Shown here one piece after another: positions 35,533-44,929 of a DNA stretch of 64,000 bases. This DNA is from Hypericum androsaemum (lineage: Eukaryota > Streptophyta > Magnoliopsida > Malpighiales > Hypericaceae), in assembly GCA_963995505.1 (NCBI GenBank), contig OZ023184.1:10804308-10868307 (forward strand), in the 5' to 3' direction. Under the pieces are notes generated by a model, which was not told where the DNA came from, ran no database searches, and was given only the letters and a program-made list of their open reading frames with translations. The translations under genes were made by a program, and so were the position numbers. Each line of letters opens with the position of its first letter. Positions within the stretch are counted from its first letter, which is position 1.

Positions 35533-36726
35533 TCATTTTTCTTGAGACAACACAGCTCCAATGCCAACACCACATGCATCAACATCCACTTCAAACAACT
35601 TAGAGAAATCAGGAAGGGCAAGTACCGGGGCAGAGCTCAATTTCTCCTTCAGTTGGTTGAAAGCACGATCCGCCTCATCTCCCCACTCGAACTTGGCTTG
35701 CTTCTTCAGCAAGGAAGTAAGCGGTGTGGCAATAATGCTAAAGTTGCGAATGAATCTTCGATAAAATGTTGCCAACCCGAGGAAGCTTCGAATTTGACTT
35801 GCATTCAGAGGGATTGGCCACGACTGGATGGCTTCGACCTTCACTTGATCCACCTGAATCCCGACTTTTCCCATAATAAATCCGAGGTACACCAAGCTTT
35901 CTTTCCAAAATAAGCATTTTCCCAAATTGATAATAAGGCTATTGCTTCGTAGAGCGGTGAAAACTTGCTTCAAATGACCTAGATGATCTGCTTCAGACTT
36001 GCTATACACCAGGATGACATCAAAGTACACGACCACGAACTGATCAAGAAATGGCTTCATGACCTGGTGCATTAACCTCATGAAGGTGCTTGGTGCGTTT
36101 GTCAAACCAAATGGCATGACGAGCCATTCGTACAAGCCATCACGAGTCTTGAAAGCGGTCTTCCACTCATCTCCAGGGCGGATCCTAACCTGATGATAGC
36201 CGCTCTTCAAGTCTATCTTTGAAAACAACATAGATCCACTCAAATTATCAAGCATGTCATTGAGGCGAGGGATAGGAAACCTGTACCCCACTGTTATTTT
36301 GTTGATCGCTCGACTGTCCACGCACATCCTCCATGTACCGTCTTTCTTAGGAACCAAAAGAGCGGGTACACCGCATGGACTTAAGCTCTCTTGGATGTAG
36401 CCTTTGTCGAGCAACTCCTGGACTTGATCTCGTAGGATCTGATTTTCTTGCAGACTCATGCGGTAGTGGGGCAAGTTTGGTAGGGTTGCTCTCGGAATCA
36501 AGTCTATCTGGTGTTGGATATCCCTTAAAGGTGGCAAGCCTTTAGGCAGATCTTCGGGTACAACTTCGGGAAAAAGTTTCAGCAACTCTTTGACTTGATC
36601 AGGCAACACCTCCGTGCTTGCATCTTGGCGTAAAGACTCCTTCACCACTAGAACATGACAACCTCCATATTCCTTCATCGAAGCAAGAAAAAGCTTAGAA
36701 GAAGTTACCAGCGTCAATGTGTGCAT
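35533..36726 (-). pseudogene. Element B reverse transcriptase
   Basis: The 397-codon frame covers the linker and the RT fingers and palm ([45 protein letters not shown]). The active-site box reads YFDV instead of YFDD: the second catalytic Asp is Val (GTC, 36016-36018 on the complement), which should abolish polymerisation. The frame ends at a TGA (35533-35535) that looks like a CGA-to-TGA change in a normally GRPVAYFSEK-like stretch. It begins downstream of another stop, TAG 36781-36783. Confidence 0.9.
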
Positions 36727-36780
36727 GGTATTGTTTAGCTTGATTTTTCCGTGCTTCGGTTTCCTTGGGAGGAGAGTGAA

Positions 36781-37290
36781 CTATTGTCCCTCCTTCTTGA
36801 CTTCATATATATTCTCCCTGCCTTTGTGTATAGCCTGATTGTCAAATTCCCATGGTCGCCCTAATAGAATATGGCAAGCATCCATCTCCAACACGTTGCA
36901 ATTGACCGTATCTTTAAACTTACCAATTGAGATAGGCACGCTACACTTGGCATTGACTTTGATCCCTCCTCCCGAGCGGATCCATCCTATGGAGTATGGA
37001 GCTGGATGGGGTATGGTCTTCAAGCCAAGTTTGTCCACGACCTGCTTGCTCACAAAATTCTCTTGGCTTCCTCCGTCGATGATCACCTCGCACACTTCCT
37101 CCCCTACGTGACATCGAGTTCGGAATAAATTATGCCTTTGAGATTCGTCCTTCTTGGTGGCTGTCAGGGCCATCTTCCTTATAACCCCACAATCTTCCTT
37201 CAACAGGGGCGCACATGAAGGTTCCCGCATGCTCTTCCTCCTCTTCATCTCGTTCGCACAGTTGAGAAATCTTTCTCCTTGGGCATTCAC
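36781..37290 (-). pseudogene. Element B aspartic protease segment
   Basis: This frame holds the retropepsin region with VIIDGGSQENFVS around 37050-37090 and the LLGRPWEFD motif that follows it in plant Ty3/gypsy elements. It overlaps the end of gag in another frame (37130-37290), so a shift of frame separates gag from pol in this copy. It ends at a TAG (36781-36783). In A, D and E gag and protease are in the same frame, so this may be mutation or a family difference. Confidence 0.85.
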
Positions 37291-38368
37291 TTGACTTGTG
37301 ACCGAGGGCGTTACATTTAAAACACCTGATTCCCATGGTTGTTTCAGGTTCCAACCCTTTTCTTTGCGGAATCTCAGGACTATTCTTTGCTTTGGTCACG
37401 ATCCTTGGCTCAATCACACTCTTCTCGCCTCCCTTGTTAAAGCTAGAGGTTTGTCCTGGCCCTGAAAATCGAGTAGGGACAGCTTTCTTCTTCTTCAAGG
37501 CCGCGCCAATTTTTCGAGCTTTCGTGCAAGCATCATGGAAATAGAGGAAGGTGTCATACTCCAAACGGTTCTTGATCTCGTAGTTAAGACCATCAACAAA
37601 ACGCGCGATCATTTGATCCTCGTTCTCCTCCACATTATTTCGAGAGGCAAGCCTCATGAATTCAGTGATGTAATCTTCCACGGATCTATTACCTTGCGTG
37701 CACGTCAAGAATTGCGAATAGAGAGTCTGATGGTAATCCACGGGCAAGAATCTCTCCCTCAAGGCCTGCTCCATAGAGGGCCAATCTCGTATAGGTTGAT
37801 CTCCTCTCCTTCTGCGGGTCTCTTGTTCTTTCCTCCACCAGACCGCAGCTCCTGACTCAAGCTTGAAAGCCACGTAATTCACCTTCTGCTCCTCCGTAAG
37901 ATCCATGCAGTCAAAGTACTTCTCCACTGAGTCCAGCCAGTTTAGGAACCCTTCCACATCCATGTCCCCATAGAACTTCTCTATATTCATCTTGATAGGG
38001 CGATCTACGCGTCGAGCAAAATCTCTTTCTTCTCCTCTATAGGCGTCTCCCCTATACACTTCTCTTCGCGCATAATCCTCCCTATAGGCTTCTCTTCCAG
38101 GAGCACGTCCTAGATCTCCATGTCTACCACCTCCTCTACCTCGTCCCCTCAACCCTCTCCCTCCCCTTCTCACATTAAGGGTAGCATCAGAATATACATC
38201 CTCCTCTTCCTCTCTTTGATCATTACGTACCTCAGCTGGAGGGGGTTGCCCTACGGGTGGTTGCACTGCAAGGTTGTCCAGGCGTGTAAGGATTGCCTGA
38301 ATTGCCGCCTCCATTTGAGTGAATCTCTGATTTATGTCGGGTCTTGGGATGTCATTAGGGTCGGCCAT
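37130..38368 (-). CDS. Element B Gag (capsid-nucleocapsid), 412 aa
   Basis: The frame starts MADPNDIPRP, with a short coiled-coil-like N-terminus (QMEAAIQAILTRLDNL), then an Arg/Gly-rich stretch (GRGLRGRGRGGGR), a repeated Tyr-Arg-Glu/Arg-Gly segment, and the retrotransposon Gag domain (IEKFYGDMDVEGFLNWL ... WWRKEQ ... RFLPVDYH ... SVEDYITEF). One CX2CX4HX4C zinc knuckle, CFKCNALGHKSSEC, lies at about residues 348-361. An acidic EEEEEH stretch follows and the frame ends shortly after. The start lies about 160 bases after the primer site. Gag itself shows no internal stop, although the downstream pol is dead. Confidence 0.88.
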   Translation of the reverse strand: MADPNDIPRPDINQRFTQMEAAIQAILTRLDNLAVQPPVGQPPPAEVRNDQREEEEDVYSDATLNVRRGGRGLRGRGRGGGRHGDLGRAPGREAYREDYARREVYRGDAYRGEERDFARRVDRPIKMNIEKFYGDMDVEGFLNWLDSVEKYFDCMDLTEEQKVNYVAFKLESGAAVWWRKEQETRRRRGDQPIRDWPSMEQALRERFLPVDYHQTLYSQFLTCTQGNRSVEDYITEFMRLASRNNVEENEDQMIARFVDGLNYEIKNRLEYDTFLYFHDACTKARKIGAALKKKKAVPTRFSGPGQTSSFNKGGEKSVIEPRIVTKAKNSPEIPQRKGLEPETTMGIRCFKCNALGHKSSECPRRKISQLCERDEEEEEHAGTFMCAPVEGRLWGYKEDGPDSHQEGRISKA

Positions 38369-38530
38369 AGTGCATCGGCTTTTGGTGGTGCTAGGTGGTT
38401 AAAAATGAGACTTAGATCAGGAGATCATGAAGTTTTGTGGATCGGCTCGTAGATGGGGTCTCTCGCAACTCACCGGGTGATAACATGCACTCAATCTCAA
38501 CGTAGAAGCTGAGATGGATCTCACTCAACA

Positions 38531-38542
38531 GCTCTGATACCA
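38531..38542 (-). other. Primer-binding site of element B
   Basis: On the minus strand TGGTATCAGAGC lies two bases after the 5' LTR. It is complementary to the 3' end of plant initiator methionine tRNA, the usual primer for minus-strand synthesis in this class. Confidence 0.9.
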
Positions 38543-38544
38543 CT

Positions 38545-38742
38545 TGACGTAGCGTGCGGAAGCTTAGATAATTCGAACGGGGTAAAATCTCTTTAAGCAC
38601 AACTTCCGTTGTGTTAAAGAGTTTGTCCAAGGGTGAAGGACAGCCAGCAAGGGCGGAAATTAAACAAGGGATGCACCCTTTGCTCAGATTTGTGAAAAGA
38701 AACCTTTCTCACTTTCCAATTAGATTCAAAACTGATTGTTTT
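38545..38742 (-). repeat. 5' LTR of element B, first part (interrupted by F)
   Basis: It matches 30184 onward of the 3' LTR and breaks at the F insertion. The rest of this LTR is at 41055-41268; the two parts together are 412 bp, the same as the 3' LTR. Confidence 0.93.
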
Positions 38743-39311
38743 TTATATGAATCTCGTTACGGATCCACGCGAAAGCCGGATCTATCTACGTTCAGATTGA
38801 TGGAAATCTCGACCCATTGTTTGCACCTTTGCAAGAACCTCGGTATGAACAACCTCGACCCGCTGCTGTAGGGAAACAAGAACCTTGTTTTGATGAAGAT
38901 GCCACAAACGGTGATGTAGATCCGCTTGATAAGTCGAAGGTGAACGAACGGAATCCCTCCGCTGTGTTCGAACAGTTCCGAAGAACCAAGAGAGCAAAGC
39001 CCACGTTTTTTGTACTCAAATTAATCTCCTCATTCTCATTGATAAAGCCTTTATATATAGGCAGTTTGTTACAAAAAGAATCCTAGTTAAATAAAACTTC
39101 TAACTAGATAAATATGACTTAAAAAGGGAAACTAAAAAGGAAAATAACTCTAATCCTACTAGGAATACTAAAAAACGTAATTATCTCATAATTGACTTCC
39201 TAAACAGACTATAACTCCTAATAAAATGAAATTAACAAATAATTAACTTCCTAAACAGACTCAAAAACCTCAAAAACGAAATTAATCTTCTTGCTGATCA
39301 GATTCATATCA
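38743..39311 (-). repeat. 3' LTR of element F
   Basis: The LTR is 569 bp. On the plus strand it runs from TTATATGAATC to GATTCATATCA; the second base is T where other copies have G, a change at the very end of the LTR. A TATATATAAA-type box is present on the minus strand near 39050-39060. Confidence 0.93.
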
Positions 39312-40222
39312 TTCCCCTCCTCTTGAAATGGATTTGTCCTCAAATCCTTGCATCCGTCATGCTTTTGCAAACTCACAACCATGCTGGTGCAAGATGAACT
39401 CTTTGAACGTCGTGGCTGCACTTGATACCTTCCTTTCCAACAGAACAAGTACTTCGATCTTAAAGAATCTGAAGTCATCTCCAAATCAAAAGCAAAAGCC
39501 CTACTAATCCGTTTAAGCCTTTCTTTGAACTTCAAACTATTCCAGATGTTGATCAACGATGAACTTCCAACATAATTAAACTTGTCCACACCTAAGAAGT
39601 CAATATGTTCAACATGTAAATCAGGAGACATGTAAGATATGGGTTGGACATCTTCCCTGTCAACTAAAACAACAAGTTCTTCTTGTTCACCATCAATAGC
39701 AGTTAAGCACTTCTTCATATGAACAACATCCTCCAATTCTGATTCATTGAACAAATCCCTCAAGTAAAGAAGTGACATGGCATGGTCATCAAAACATTGT
39801 CCATCGAACAAGTCAATAGAATATTCACCAAATTCCTCCCATGTCAAAACCTCTTCTTCAACAATCACTTCAGGTGTAACCTCCAAATCGTCAGAACTAC
39901 ATACCTTCCCCTCAAAGTCGTGCTTAGTGTTAATGGTGTTCTCCCTCTTTCCATTGACTTCTCCAACAAAATTAGCTCCTGAATTCTTCTCATCTTTGAC
40001 CCTCATCCTCCTTTGTTGAATTTGTCTTCCGCTATAGACATTAGGAACATCATGTATCCTCTCTTGTTTGCACACTATCCGGTCCACCTTTTCGCTGAGC
40101 TTCTTGACCTCCGCTCTCAATATATGCCTCATCCCACTAAGAAGGGCGTCCATAAACGTGTGTGGATCACCAACCAATGGTGCAACACCTTCAAAGGATC
40201 TTCTTGAGTAGTTATAAGACAT
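39251..40222 (-). CDS. Element F protein, 323 aa, function unknown
   Basis: The start, MSYNYSRRSF, lies 250 bases after the primer site. Residues 24-50 or so (TFMDALLSGMRHILRAEVKK) align by pattern with the Gag N-termini of A, D and E (for example [18 protein letters not shown]). After that the protein is not recognisable: a basic section (RQIQQRRMRVKDEKN), a strongly acidic one (EVIVEEEVLTWEEFGEY, DLFDGQCFDDH) and a basic Cys-containing C-terminal part. There is no zinc knuckle and no protease or polymerase motif. It ends with the pol-tail stretch [14 protein letters not shown] found before the LTR in D, then continues 20 residues into the LTR. The middle could be captured host sequence or an unusual Gag. 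The second copy at 15014 keeps this frame open, which suggests constraint or youth. Confidence 0.75.
   Translation of the reverse strand: MSYNYSRRSFEGVAPLVGDPHTFMDALLSGMRHILRAEVKKLSEKVDRIVCKQERIHDVPNVYSGRQIQQRRMRVKDEKNSGANFVGEVNGKRENTINTKHDFEGKVCSSDDLEVTPEVIVEEEVLTWEEFGEYSIDLFDGQCFDDHAMSLLYLRDLFNESELEDVVHMKKCLTAIDGEQEELVVLVDREDVQPISYMSPDLHVEHIDFLGVDKFNYVGSSSLINIWNSLKFKERLKRISRAFAFDLEMTSDSLRSKYLFCWKGRYQVQPRRSKSSSCTSMVVSLQKHDGCKDLRTNPFQEEGNDMNLISKKINFVFEVFESV
39312..39326 (-). other. Polypurine tract of element F
   Basis: Minus-strand TCAAGAGGAGGGGAA directly precedes the 3' LTR. It is the same tract as in D and in the truncated F copy. Confidence 0.88.
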
Positions 40223-40472
40223 TCTTGCAGATTCTCTTTTTTTCTACTTTCAACTTTTCTTTTCTTTTTTTTTTTGATTTTTTTTTCAGCCTTCTTTCTT
40301 CTTCTTTTCTTGGCTGCCTTCTTCTCTATCTTTCTCCTTTTTTTCGGAATTTTTTCCCCTCTTTTTATTATTTTTTTACTTTCTCCATCTCAGAATAAAA
40401 TAAGAACAATAACTGAAAACTAATGAAAACAAAAACGAAATTTAAAGATAGATGATCTGAACTAGAGCATAA
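40223..40472 (-). other. Element F 5' leader
   Basis: The 250-bp untranslated leader between primer site and ATG is purine-rich on the minus strand (AAAAG/GAAGAA tracts, visible as T/C runs at 40229-40390 on the plus strand). I see no ORF or conserved structure in it. Confidence 0.7.
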
Positions 40473-40484
40473 GCTCTGATACCA
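40473..40484 (-). other. Primer-binding site of element F
   Basis: Minus-strand TGGTATCAGAGC, two bases from the 5' LTR; complementary to the initiator methionine tRNA 3' end. Confidence 0.9.
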
Positions 40485-40486
40485 AC

Positions 40487-41049
40487 TGATGTGAATCTCG
40501 TTACGGATCCACGCGAAAGTCGGATCTATCTACGTTCAGATTGATGGAAATCTCGACCCGTTGTTTGCACCTTTGCAAGAACCTCGGTATGAACAACCTC
40601 GACCCGCTGCTGTAGGGAAACAAGAACCTTTATTTGATGAAGATGCCACAAACGGTGATGTAGATCCGCTTGATAAGTCGAAGGTGAACGAACGGAATCC
40701 CTCCGCTGTGTTCGAACAGTTCCGAAGAACCAAGAGAGCAAAGCCCACGTTTTTTGTACTCAAATTAATCTCCTCATTCTCATTGATAAAGCCTTTATAT
40801 ATAGGCAGTTTGTTACAAAAAGAATCCTAGTTAAATAAAACTTCTAACTATATGACTTAAAAAGGGAAACTAAAAAGGAAAATAACTCTAATCCTACTAG
40901 GAATACTAAAAAACTTGATTATCTCATAATTGACTTCATAAACAGACTAGAACTCCTAATAAAATGAAATTAACAAATAATTAACTTCCTAAACAGACTC
41001 AAAAACCTCAAAAACGAAATTAATCTTCTTGCTGATCAGATTCATATCA
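40487..41049 (-). repeat. 5' LTR of element F
   Basis: The LTR is 563 bp, TGATGTGAATC to GATTCATATCA on the plus strand. It lacks six bases present in the 3' LTR near 39108. Confidence 0.93.
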
Positions 41050-41054
41050 GTTTT

Positions 41055-41268
41055 ATTGCTCCCTTCATAGCCCTTTAATAGGGGCGTGACTTAAGGCTTG
41101 CTAAATGCCAAGCTAATCAAAAGCCATGGTTACAAGCTGATTAAGACAGCCATTTATTTCCCCTACCCCACAAAATTGGTACTTAGACCTTATTAACTAT
41201 TCGAATGAGCTTAATATCCCGATCAGTACAAGAACAAAGATAAAACTAATAAGGACGTCCCTACGTCA
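41055..41268 (-). repeat. 5' LTR of element B, second part
   Basis: This is the continuation of the B LTR after the F insertion, ending CTACGTCA at 41268. It is followed by the second TSD copy TTTTC (41269-41273). Confidence 0.93.
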
Positions 41269-41322
41269 TTTTCCTTGCCTATTATTGCCTTTTCTTACCT
41301 TTTTCTTGCCTTTTCTCACCTT
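41269..41322. repeat. Satellite sliver between elements B and A
   Basis: Fifty-four bases of the same pyrimidine satellite. They start with B's right TSD and end at A's LTR, so both elements entered the array only about 50 bp apart. Confidence 0.88.
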
Positions 41323-41527
41323 TGATGTGAACACGTCCACTATGGAGCTACAAGACCCACAACCAGTTCGAGTTCCACTTGGACCAATCACAAGAGCAAG
41401 AGCAAAGACGCTTCAAGCTGAGCTCATCGGATTAATTCAAGGGATTTGGACTACAACCAGTTCGTGTAAGCCCATGGACGTCCATGCAAAGCCCATGCAC
41501 GTGATTGGAGTTGTTTTGGAAGCCTAA
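41323..41527 (+). pseudogene. LTR-encoded polyprotein tail, element A type
   Basis: Sixty-eight codons from the LTR start to TAA/TAA-adjacent stop at 41527. It has the GPITRARAKTLQ signature and ends ...VIGVVLEA, aligning with the tails at 17893 and 47513. It is shorter because the VWAQ...KDVH part is reduced. Confidence 0.75.
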
Positions 41528-42032
41528 AGGAGTAGAACCAAGATTCCTACTTTTTAGGAATAAGAGTTATCCAATAGTGGATAATGTTGGATAATGATTG
41601 TGTTTTTCAATTCTTAGGATAAACATTCGTTTTTAGAACTAGTTTAAGTAGTATGATAAGTTTGGAGCTCTTCAGAACTTATCTTGTTTACTTTGGAGTC
41701 TATCCAGGTCAGTTTTAACCTCTATATAAGGAGGGCCACGAATTCAATAAAGGCATCACTTTTTGGCATATGAAAATTCGTGAGATTTGATACTCTGGTT
41801 GTCCTTGTGGGCTGGATTGCTTAGCTAGGGCGTTTGTACTTATCAAAAAGAATTTCCATCTCCGTTTGTGGCGTACTCGATTCAAGATCAAGGTTCGTGT
41901 TCTCACCATTGCTACGGGTCAAAGTTAACCAACACTAAGGTTCGGTGCAAGGCGCAAAGCGACGGGTCAAGATCAACCATCATCCTAGAGTAGACGGTCC
42001 GAGTTGGTGCGAGTTCCTAACGGGATTCATAC
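41323..42032 (+). repeat. 5' LTR of element A
   Basis: The LTR is about 710 bp, starting TGATGTGAACACG. The right end, GGGATTCATACA, is a degenerate form of GATTCATATCA. The TATATAA box is at 41723-41729 and an AATAAAG follows at 41745. The first 205 bases read as a pol tail (see next entry). The downstream primer-binding site is decayed; a TTTGGTATTTCAGA string at about 42049 is the best candidate. Confidence 0.85.
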
Positions 42033-42475
42033 ATTTATTGTCTTTATTTGTTTGGTATTTCAGATTCGTGACTTTAGTGTCCTAAGTCGTGTATTCTGAT
42101 CAAAAAGAAAAAAAAAGAAAAAAAGAAGTCAGAATTCAAGTAGGATTAGTAGAATCGGAATTCAAGTAGGACTAGTAGTATTGGATAGTGCAATTTCGTG
42201 ATTCAAGAAGATAGAAGCGAAGGCAAGAAGAAGAAAGAAGAAGACTCGGCAACTAAAGTGTGCGAAGGCCAAGCTAATCTCTACTAGCTCCACAAGAACC
42301 AACAAGAGTTTCACGAGAGGAAAAAGGCAAGAGTGGTGAGCATATTAGAGAGAAAAGAGCCATTAGAGTGTAAACACGAGTGAATCTGAGTGCAACATAC
42401 TTTGAGGGTAAACACCTAAGGGAGTGATTGGTGAGGTCCATTATTATTTTAACTAACCAATTTTCTTGCAGCAAC
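42033..42475 (+). other. Element A leader
   Basis: Untranslated region. It holds an A/G-rich tract (42105-42130), a direct repeat of GAATTCAAGTAGGA at 42132 and 42158, and the GTGAGGTCC...TTTTCTTGCAG block immediately before the gag ATG that is shared with D and E. No ORF of note. Confidence 0.7.
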
Positions 42476-44929
42476 ATGTCTCAAGAAAACGAAGGAGAAA
42501 GAGAAGGAGCTTGGGGCAACGTTGACCCTAAGGTATTTGTGGAGGCCTTAACAGGGAAGCTCCAACAAATGATGAGAGCGGAGGTTGAGCAAATACACCA
42601 ACGCCTGGATATCATAGAGAATTCACGTGCTAGCCAACAACCACGAGGCATACCTCATGCCCAAAGAAGACTAGCACCTATGGGAGGAATGAGTGGAGAT
42701 GAGTCTGACTTTGATGAGGACGTAGGCTCCACAAGGAATGTTAGGAGGTTGAGGAATGAATGCCAACCTAGGGAGGCCAGGCAGAGAGGGAATGACAATT
42801 TGGGAAGCATCAAGTTAAAAATACCTTCCTTTGCAGGTCGTTCTGATCCGAAGGCTTATCTTGAATGGGAGAAGAAGATCGAATTTGTGTTTGATTGTCA
42901 CAATTGTTCCGAGGCAAAGAAGGTAAAGCTGGCTGTGACTGAATTTACTGATTATGCTATAACTCGGTGGGATCAATTTGTCACAAGCAGGAGACGTAAC
43001 GGAGAATATCCCATAGAAACATGGGCGGAGATGAAAGTTGTGATGAGGAAACGCTTTGTTCCTAGTCATTACTACCGTGATCTTTTTAAAAAGTTACAAG
43101 GACTGCGACAAGGAAGTATGAGTGTGGAAGATTACTATAAGCATATGGAGATGGCCATGATACGAGCCAACATAGAGGAGGATCGTGAAGCCACTATGGC
43201 TAGGTTCTTGAATGGACTAAATCCTGAAATTCAAGACAAGATAGAGAAACAAATGAAGAGAGGGGGAGGAACACGAGCTACATCAAGTGCTACTTGGAAG
43301 CCGAATTATCCAAAGAAGTTTGATAAGCCACAGGCGGCCAAAGTAGAACACAAGACCGAGAGTTCTAATACCAGGTCTCAAAAGAAAGTGGAAGCCCCTC
43401 CTACAAGAAATCGAGACATTAGGTGCTTTAAATGTCAAGGAAGGGGGCACATAGCAAGTCAATGTCCTAACAAGCAGGTTATGGTGCTTAGCGAGAGCGG
43501 GGAGGTCGAGACAGAGGGAGAAGATTCGGACCATGGAAGCATGCCCTCATTGGAAGACCTGTCCGAGGAGGAATTCCAAGCTACTGAAGCACTCACTTTG
43601 GTGACAAGAAGGGCTTTGAACTTGCAAGCAAAAGAAGAAGATGATGATGCACAACGAGAGAATATTTTCCACACAAGGTGTTATATCAAGGGCAAGGTGT
43701 GTAGCGTCATTATTGATGGAGGAAGCTGTGCTAATGTTGCAAGTACCACTATGGTAGAAAAGTTGGGGTTGATCACAAAGAAACACCCTAAACCTTACAA
43801 GCTACAGTGGTTGAATGATAGTGGAGAAGTACGCGTGGAAGGGCAAGTGCTAGTGACATTTCGAATTGGCAAATATGAAGATGAAGTGCTATGTGATGTG
43901 GTGCCAATGCAAGCTGGTCACCTACTACTCGGAAGGCCATGGCAATTTGATAGGAAGGTTAAGCATGATGGCTACACCAACAAGTACTCGTTCACACTCA
44001 ATCGACGAGTAATCACATTAGCACCCTTAACACCGTCACAAGTTTGTGAAGATCAATTGAAGTTACAAAAAGAGAATGATGAGAAAAAGAAGAGTGACCA
44101 AAAGAAAAAAATTGAGCGGAGAGAAGAAGCCGAAAAAAAGAAAGGAAAAACGGCTAATGAAGAGAAAGAGCTTGAGAGAGCAAAAGAAGTCGGAAAAACA
44201 GAAATTAAAACGGCCAATGAGAGAAAAACCGAGGGGTGGAAAAGGAGTTTTTATGTGGGAGCAAGTGATATCAAGCAAGCATGTTTTGACAAAAGGCCAA
44301 TGATCGTACTTATGTACAAGGAGGCATTTTTAAACACTAACGAACTTGAACCACACTTGCCTAGTATGGTTGTTTCCCTTTTGCAGGACTACGAGGATGT
44401 ATTCCCCAATGAGCTACCATCAGGGTTACCACCTATCCGAGGGATTGAGCACCAAATTGACTTAGTTCCGGGAGCTGCCATAGCTAATCGTCCCGCATAT
44501 AGGAGCAATCCGGGGGAAACAAAAGAACTTGAGCGACAAGTCAACGAGCTATTAGAGAAAGGGTACGTGAGAGAGAGCATGAGCCCTTGTGCCGTGCCAG
44601 TCCTACTCGTGCCTAAGAAGGATGGATCATGGAGGATGTGTGTTGATTGTCGAGCAGTCAACAACATAATGGTAAAATATCGTCACCCTATTCCTCGATT
44701 AGATGACATGTTAGATGAGCTGCATGGATCGAGCATGTTTTCTAAAATTGACTTGAAGAGTGGTTATCATCAAATTAGAATGAAAGAAGGAGATGAGTGG
44801 AAGACAGCCTTTAAAACGAAATATGGATTATATGAATGGATGGTCATGCCATTCGGTTTGTCTAATGCTCCTAGCACATTTATGCGACTCATGAATCATG
44901 TTTATGTCCATTTATTGGCAAATTTGTAG
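42476..44929 (+). pseudogene. Element A gag, protease and N-terminal RT
   Basis: The start [10 protein letters not shown] follows TTGCAGCAAC as in D and E. In order: Gag ([50 protein letters not shown]), zinc knuckle [14 protein letters not shown], acidic linker, protease ([23 protein letters not shown]), a Lys/Glu-rich linker (44076-44230), then RT fingers ([15 protein letters not shown]). Gag lacks about 18 residues present in D and E between NPEIQDK and KQ.KRG. A 1-bp deletion near 44900, judged against D and E, shifts the frame and the last residues are spurious. Confidence 0.9.

Larger units (their letters stand above)
38743..41049 (-). mobile_element. Element F: complete non-autonomous LTR retrotransposon, 2.3 kb, TSD GTTTT
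   Basis: LTRs lie at 38743-39311 and 40487-41049, flanked by GTTTT at 38738-38742 and 41050-41054. The interior is only 1175 bp: primer-binding site, leader, one 323-aa ORF and polypurine tract. Protease, RT, RNase H and integrase are absent. By eye the LTRs differ by about ten substitutions and one 6-bp deletion. Size and content fit a TR-GAG or small LARD type of element. Its primer site, polypurine tract and LTR ends match those of A, D and E, which are candidate helpers. Confidence 0.93.
30184..41268 (-). mobile_element. Element B: full-length Ty3/gypsy retrotransposon with two nested insertions
   Basis: The 412-bp LTRs (TGACGTAG...CTACGTCA) bound the element at 30184-30595 and at 38545-38742 plus 41055-41268. 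The TSD TTTTC is present at 30179-30183 and 41269-41273, inside satellite. On the minus strand the order is primer-binding site, gag, protease, reverse transcriptase, RNase H, integrase, polypurine tract, which is the Ty3/gypsy order. Element C sits in the integrase region and element F in the 5' LTR. Removing both leaves about 5.4 kb, a normal length. In-frame stops and catalytic changes make it non-functional. LTRs, gag and termini differ from those of the A/D/E lineage. Confidence 0.95.

Noticed and set aside
30614..38368. Ty1/copia or LINE assignment for element B
   Set aside because: Integrase follows RNase H, which is the Ty3/gypsy order, and LTRs with TSDs exclude a LINE.
40229..40400. 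T/C-rich stretch as another satellite block
   Set aside because: It lacks the 10-bp period and lies between the primer site and ATG of F, so it is the element's leader.
44076..44303. Lys-rich small frame as a separate basic protein
   Set aside because: It is an alternative frame of the Lys/Glu linker between protease and RT in element A.
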